Assembly: GCA_025350745.1 (NCBI GenBank) | Contig: JANXXG010000328.1 | Location: 1 to 7,409 of the forward strand | Origin: Chloroflexota bacterium | GTDB taxonomy: Bacteria > Chloroflexota > Limnocylindria > P2-11E | Direction: 5' to 3' | Length of the DNA stretch: 7,409 nucleotides | Shown here: in pieces, positions 5,198-7,409 of the stretch | Numbering within the stretch: position 1 is the stretch's first letter | Layout of the letters: every line of letters begins with the position of its first letter | The notes under the pieces: generated by a model | What the model saw: only the letters and a program-made list of their open reading frames with translations | Database searches by the model: none | Told to the model about the DNA's origin: nothing | Position numbers and translations under genes: made by a program

Positions 5198-6406
5198 GTG
5201 ACCGGCCTTGCCCAGCGCGTCGGAGATCGCCCGCTGTTGATGGCGGCGGACGTGCGCCCGTCGCAGCCCGGCTTCGAGGTGCAGAGTGTCCTCAACCCCG
5301 CGGCGGCGCGCGTCGGCGACGAGACCGTCCTGCTGATGCGCGTCGCGGAGCGGCCACGGACGGATCTCGACCCGCCGGCCGGCGCGCGGACCCTCGATTT
5401 CACGGGTCCACATCCGAAGATCGTGGCGCTCCCGTCCGGCCACACGAGGGCCGACGTCGTGGCGATCGCGATGCGCGATCCGGAGGCCCGGGGTTTCCGC
5501 TACACCCCGATCTATCTGCCGAAGGACCTGCCAGGCCTCGATCTGTCGGATCCGCGTGCGATCAGCTTCACCCACCCGACGCTCGGACGGCACCAGACAT
5601 TCCTCACCCAGGTCTCCCATCTCCGCTGCGCGCGCAGCTCGGACGGCGTCCACTTCACCGTTGACGACGAGCCTGCGATCGCCCCGGCCGCCGATCTCGA
5701 GGAGTTCGGCTGTGAGGATCCGCGCGCGACGTTCCTCGACGGCGCCTGGCACATCACCTACGTGTCGGTCTCGCGCGTTGGCATCAGCGCGAGCTTGGCC
5801 GTGACCAAGGACTTCCGGACCTTCGAGCGGCTCGGGGCGATGCTGCCGCCGGACCAGAAGGACCTCGCGCTCTTCCCGGAGCGCAAGCACGGGAAGCACA
5901 TGGCGCTGACGCGGCCGATGCCGAGCTCGTTCGGCCACGTGCTCGGCATTTGGATCGCGCACGCCGACGAGCGGATGCCGTGGGGTAATCATCATCCGCT
6001 CGTTCTTCCCCGGGAGGGGATGTGGGACGAACGTCAAACCGGTGCAGGCACCGTTCCATTCGAATGCCGCAAGGGATGGCTCGAGATCTACCACGGCGTG
6101 AACGCCGAGATGCGGTATGCCCTCGGCGCGGTGCTCCTCGACAGGACGGACCCCTGCACGGTCCTCGGGCGAAGCCCCGAGCCGATCCTGCTGCCGGAGC
6201 GGCCGTACGAGCACGCCGGCCTACTCTCCGACGTCGTGTTCACCTGCGGTCACGTGCCGCTCGATGACGCTGGCCAGCGGATCCGCGTCTACTACGGCGC
6301 CGCGGATTCGGTCATCGCGGCCGCGGACTTCGACGTCGATCAGATCCTCGACTCGCTCGAACCGTCACCGGCCGCATTCGGGAACCCCCAGCGCGCAGGC
6401 GCCTGA
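5198..6406 (+). CDS. Glycoside hydrolase family 130 protein (beta-mannoside phosphorylase or mannosidase)
   Basis: 402 aa, the usual GH130 length, a five-bladed beta-propeller fold. Landmarks: ADVRPSQPGFEV then VLNPAAARVGDETVLLMRVA (residues 17-50), CEDPRATFLDGAWHITYVS (172-190) with Asp174 as likely proton donor, KDLALFPERKHGKHMALTRP (221-240), WGNHHPLV (262-269), GAGTVPFECRKGWLEIYHGV (282-301) and VYYGAADSVIAAA (364-376). GH130 enzymes split beta-mannosides, mostly by phosphorolysis, some by hydrolysis; which applies cannot be settled by eye. No signal peptide, so cytoplasmic, acting on imported oligosaccharides. GTG 5198 is chosen because relatives start about ten residues before the NP-L/RPLL-ADV segment; GTG 5138 and ATG 5240 are alternatives and none has a strong ribosome binding site. 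No sugar transporter is adjacent. Its stop lies 3 nt from the stop of the convergent redoxin gene. Confidence 0.88.
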   Translation: MTGLAQRVGDRPLLMAADVRPSQPGFEVQSVLNPAAARVGDETVLLMRVAERPRTDLDPPAGARTLDFTGPHPKIVALPSGHTRADVVAIAMRDPEARGFRYTPIYLPKDLPGLDLSDPRAISFTHPTLGRHQTFLTQVSHLRCARSSDGVHFTVDDEPAIAPAADLEEFGCEDPRATFLDGAWHITYVSVSRVGISASLAVTKDFRTFERLGAMLPPDQKDLALFPERKHGKHMALTRPMPSSFGHVLGIWIAHADERMPWGNHHPLVLPREGMWDERQTGAGTVPFECRKGWLEIYHGVNAEMRYALGAVLLDRTDPCTVLGRSPEPILLPERPYEHAGLLSDVVFTCGHVPLDDAGQRIRVYYGAADSVIAAADFDVDQILDSLEPSPAAFGNPQRAGA

Positions 6407-6409
6407 CGC

Positions 6410-7400
6410 TCAGGGGACCGGCGCCTCCGGCACGGCGAGCGTCAACGCGATCGCGTTCGGCGGTAAACACTCGGTCGCACTGCAGGTCTGGAAGCGCACC
6501 GCGATCTCGAGTCGAACCACGCCGGAGTTCCGCGGGATCGTGAACTCGAGCGGTATCGTCATCGCCACCGTTCCCTCATAGACCGAGAACTCCTCATCGA
6601 GACCTGGGATCCGGAACGGCGTCGGCTCGGGCCATGCGATCGGTCCCATTCGCACGCCGTCCGGGCTGCTCACGATGTCGATCCCGAGCGTCGTGTCGCC
6701 GGCGGCCACAGCCGGCCCGTAGACGTGCCAACCGGGTGCCACGCCGAGCTCGAGGTGGAGGCCGAGACGCTGGTACGGGAAGTAGCTCGGCGAATCGAGC
6801 CACGCGCGACCCGAAACAATGGCCAGCGGACCGGTCGTCGTCGTTTCGATGCGCGGCTCGCCCTCGTTCGCGGCCACGCCGAGGAGCTCCTCGACGAGCC
6901 AGCGACCCCCGTTGCGCAGGCGGTAGTTCGCTTCGACGATCTTCCGCTCGACGCGGCCCGCTGCATCGAGGACGAAGGTCATCGGGTAGGCAACACCGAG
7001 CTGCTGAGGGTTCACGGTCCCGCCGAAGGCCCCGTGGTGGGCCTCGAGGTCGTCATCCAGGACCCCGAGCTCGCGGATGACCCGGCTGCCTTCGTCGGCA
7101 AGCAGTGAATAATCGACGTGGTGCAGGTCGGCAAAGGCCTTCAGGTCCGCGGGGCGGTCGTAGCTGATCGCGAAGACGGCGTAACCGGCGCGCTCCAGAG
7201 TGGGAAGGACCCGTTGCAGCTCGACCAGCTGCGTCTTGCAGTACGGTCACCAAACCGCGCTGCGATGCAGGACCACGACCGCGCGACGCCGGTGATGACG
7301 GTGCGGGTGGAGGCGGCGCCGTCAACGGCCCGAGCGAAACCTCGACCGGCGACGGGGTACATCCCGCCACCAACAATAAGATTGCGAGCGGCCTCACCAC
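6410..7400 (-). CDS. Lipoprotein: redoxin with in-frame UGA (candidate Sec, U-P-Y-C) plus DsbD-alpha-like domain; needs one frame change
   Basis: Three parts. (a) From GTG 7400, VVRPLAILLLVAGC is a lipoprotein signal with lipobox LVAGC, then a Pro-rich linker; the true start may lie outside the window. (b) An AhpC/TSA-type redoxin domain reads RAVVVLHRSAVW-[UGA]-PYCKTQLVELQ, then AGYAVFAISYD, DYSLLADEGSRVIRELGV and GVAYPMTFVLDAAGRVERKI. (c) A DsbD N-terminal (alpha)-like domain: GLHLELGVAPGWHVYGP, then the Cys pair FQTCSATECLPP (codons 6484-6482 and 6469-6467). The usual redoxin motif is W-C-P-Y-C; the first Cys codon is TGA at 7249-7247, in frame with everything downstream to the stop at 6412-6410. 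Signal (a) is in a different frame from (b), with the change between about 7321 and 7280; the frame of (b) has another stop at 7324-7322. Full product about 330 aa, anchored outside the cytoplasmic membrane, probably passing electrons between its two thiol domains. Readings: selenoprotein with one sequencing indel; decaying gene; or two sequencing errors. Confidence 0.75.
7211..7249 (-). other. UGA codon with bacterial SECIS-like stem-loop
   Basis: The transcript reads UGA (7249-7247), then after 14 nt a perfect 6-bp stem GCAGCU (7232-7227) / AGCUGC (7221-7216) closing the loop GGUCG. A lower stem CCGU (7246-7243) / ACGG (7214-7211) can form across an asymmetric loop. The distance from UGA to the apical loop is 20 nt and the loop opens with GG, which fits the known bacterial SECIS rules (a G among the first two loop bases, loop roughly 16-37 nt from UGA; the E. 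coli fdhF loop also carries GGUC). Caution: the stem sits on codons for Q-L-V-E-L, where CAG-CTG and GAG-CTG pair naturally in GC-rich genes, so it could be coincidental. Confidence 0.45.
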
Positions 7401-7409
7401 AGGACCGAG

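Noticed and set aside
4229..6214. A 661-codon open frame on the minus strand across the GH130 gene and bioY
   Set aside because: It is antisense to the GH130 gene and out of frame with bioY; composition is Arg-rich with no domain pattern, as expected from GC-rich shadow frames.
7247..7249. TGA read as tryptophan or glycine by an altered genetic code
   Set aside because: bioY, the GH130 gene and this gene itself all end naturally in TGA, so TGA is a stop here unless recoded locally.
7053..7400. A separate 115-aa protein read in the signal-peptide frame to its stop
   Set aside because: Only the first about 40 residues are protein-like; beyond that the redoxin domain is plainly in the other frame.
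1..7409. CRISPR array, insertion sequence or transposase
   Set aside because: No regularly spaced repeats, no transposase-like protein and no terminal inverted repeats with target duplications were seen.

Overview
The window is very GC-rich, densely coding DNA. It uses GTG and TTG starts and mostly weak ribosome binding sites. The gene set combines an alpha/beta-hydrolase/cyclase fusion, a DoxX membrane protein, a YCII (DGPF-type) protein, BioY, a GH130 glycosidase/phosphorylase, a lamin-tail-domain lipoprotein and a redoxin/DsbD-alpha lipoprotein. This suits an uncultured soil or freshwater bacterium of the Chloroflexota (Limnocylindria-like) or a deep actinobacterial lineage. That is inference: the window has no rRNA or other taxonomic marker. 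Intact genes end in TGA (bioY, GH130) or TAA, so TGA is a normal stop here.

Layout, left to right. (1) 1-479, minus strand: a lipoprotein with a lamin-tail-like domain, cut by the window edge. (2) 480-865: a divergent intergenic region. (3) 866-2209, plus: alpha/beta hydrolase fused to a class III cyclase domain. (4) 2316-2794, plus: a frame-broken GyrI-like (effector-binding) gene. (5) 3100-3621, plus: a DoxX-family membrane protein. (6) 3737-4054, minus: a YCII-family protein. (7) 4399-5013, minus: BioY, followed by a strong hairpin. (8) 5198-6406, plus: GH130. (9) 6410-7400, minus: a lipoprotein joining a redoxin domain to a DsbD-alpha-like domain, ending 3 nt from the GH130 stop.

The most interesting signal is in the last gene. 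At the first cysteine of the redoxin motif W-C-P-Y-C the sequence has TGA, in frame with a clean downstream reading frame. Just after it is a stem-loop (6-bp perfect stem, loop GGUCG, 20 nt from the UGA to the loop) with the geometry of a bacterial SECIS element. This makes the gene a candidate selenoprotein (U-P-Y-C). The caution is that the same gene also needs one frame change between its lipoprotein signal and the redoxin domain, so decay or sequencing error must be excluded.

A second signal is a 22/26-identical AT-rich direct repeat on either side of the doxX-like gene, centred on TAGATAT. One copy contains a perfect 12-bp palindrome, and a third, shorter core lies upstream of the YCII gene. 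This looks like operator sites for a regulator encoded elsewhere. The genes otherwise form no clear single pathway: most are single-gene units in alternating orientation.
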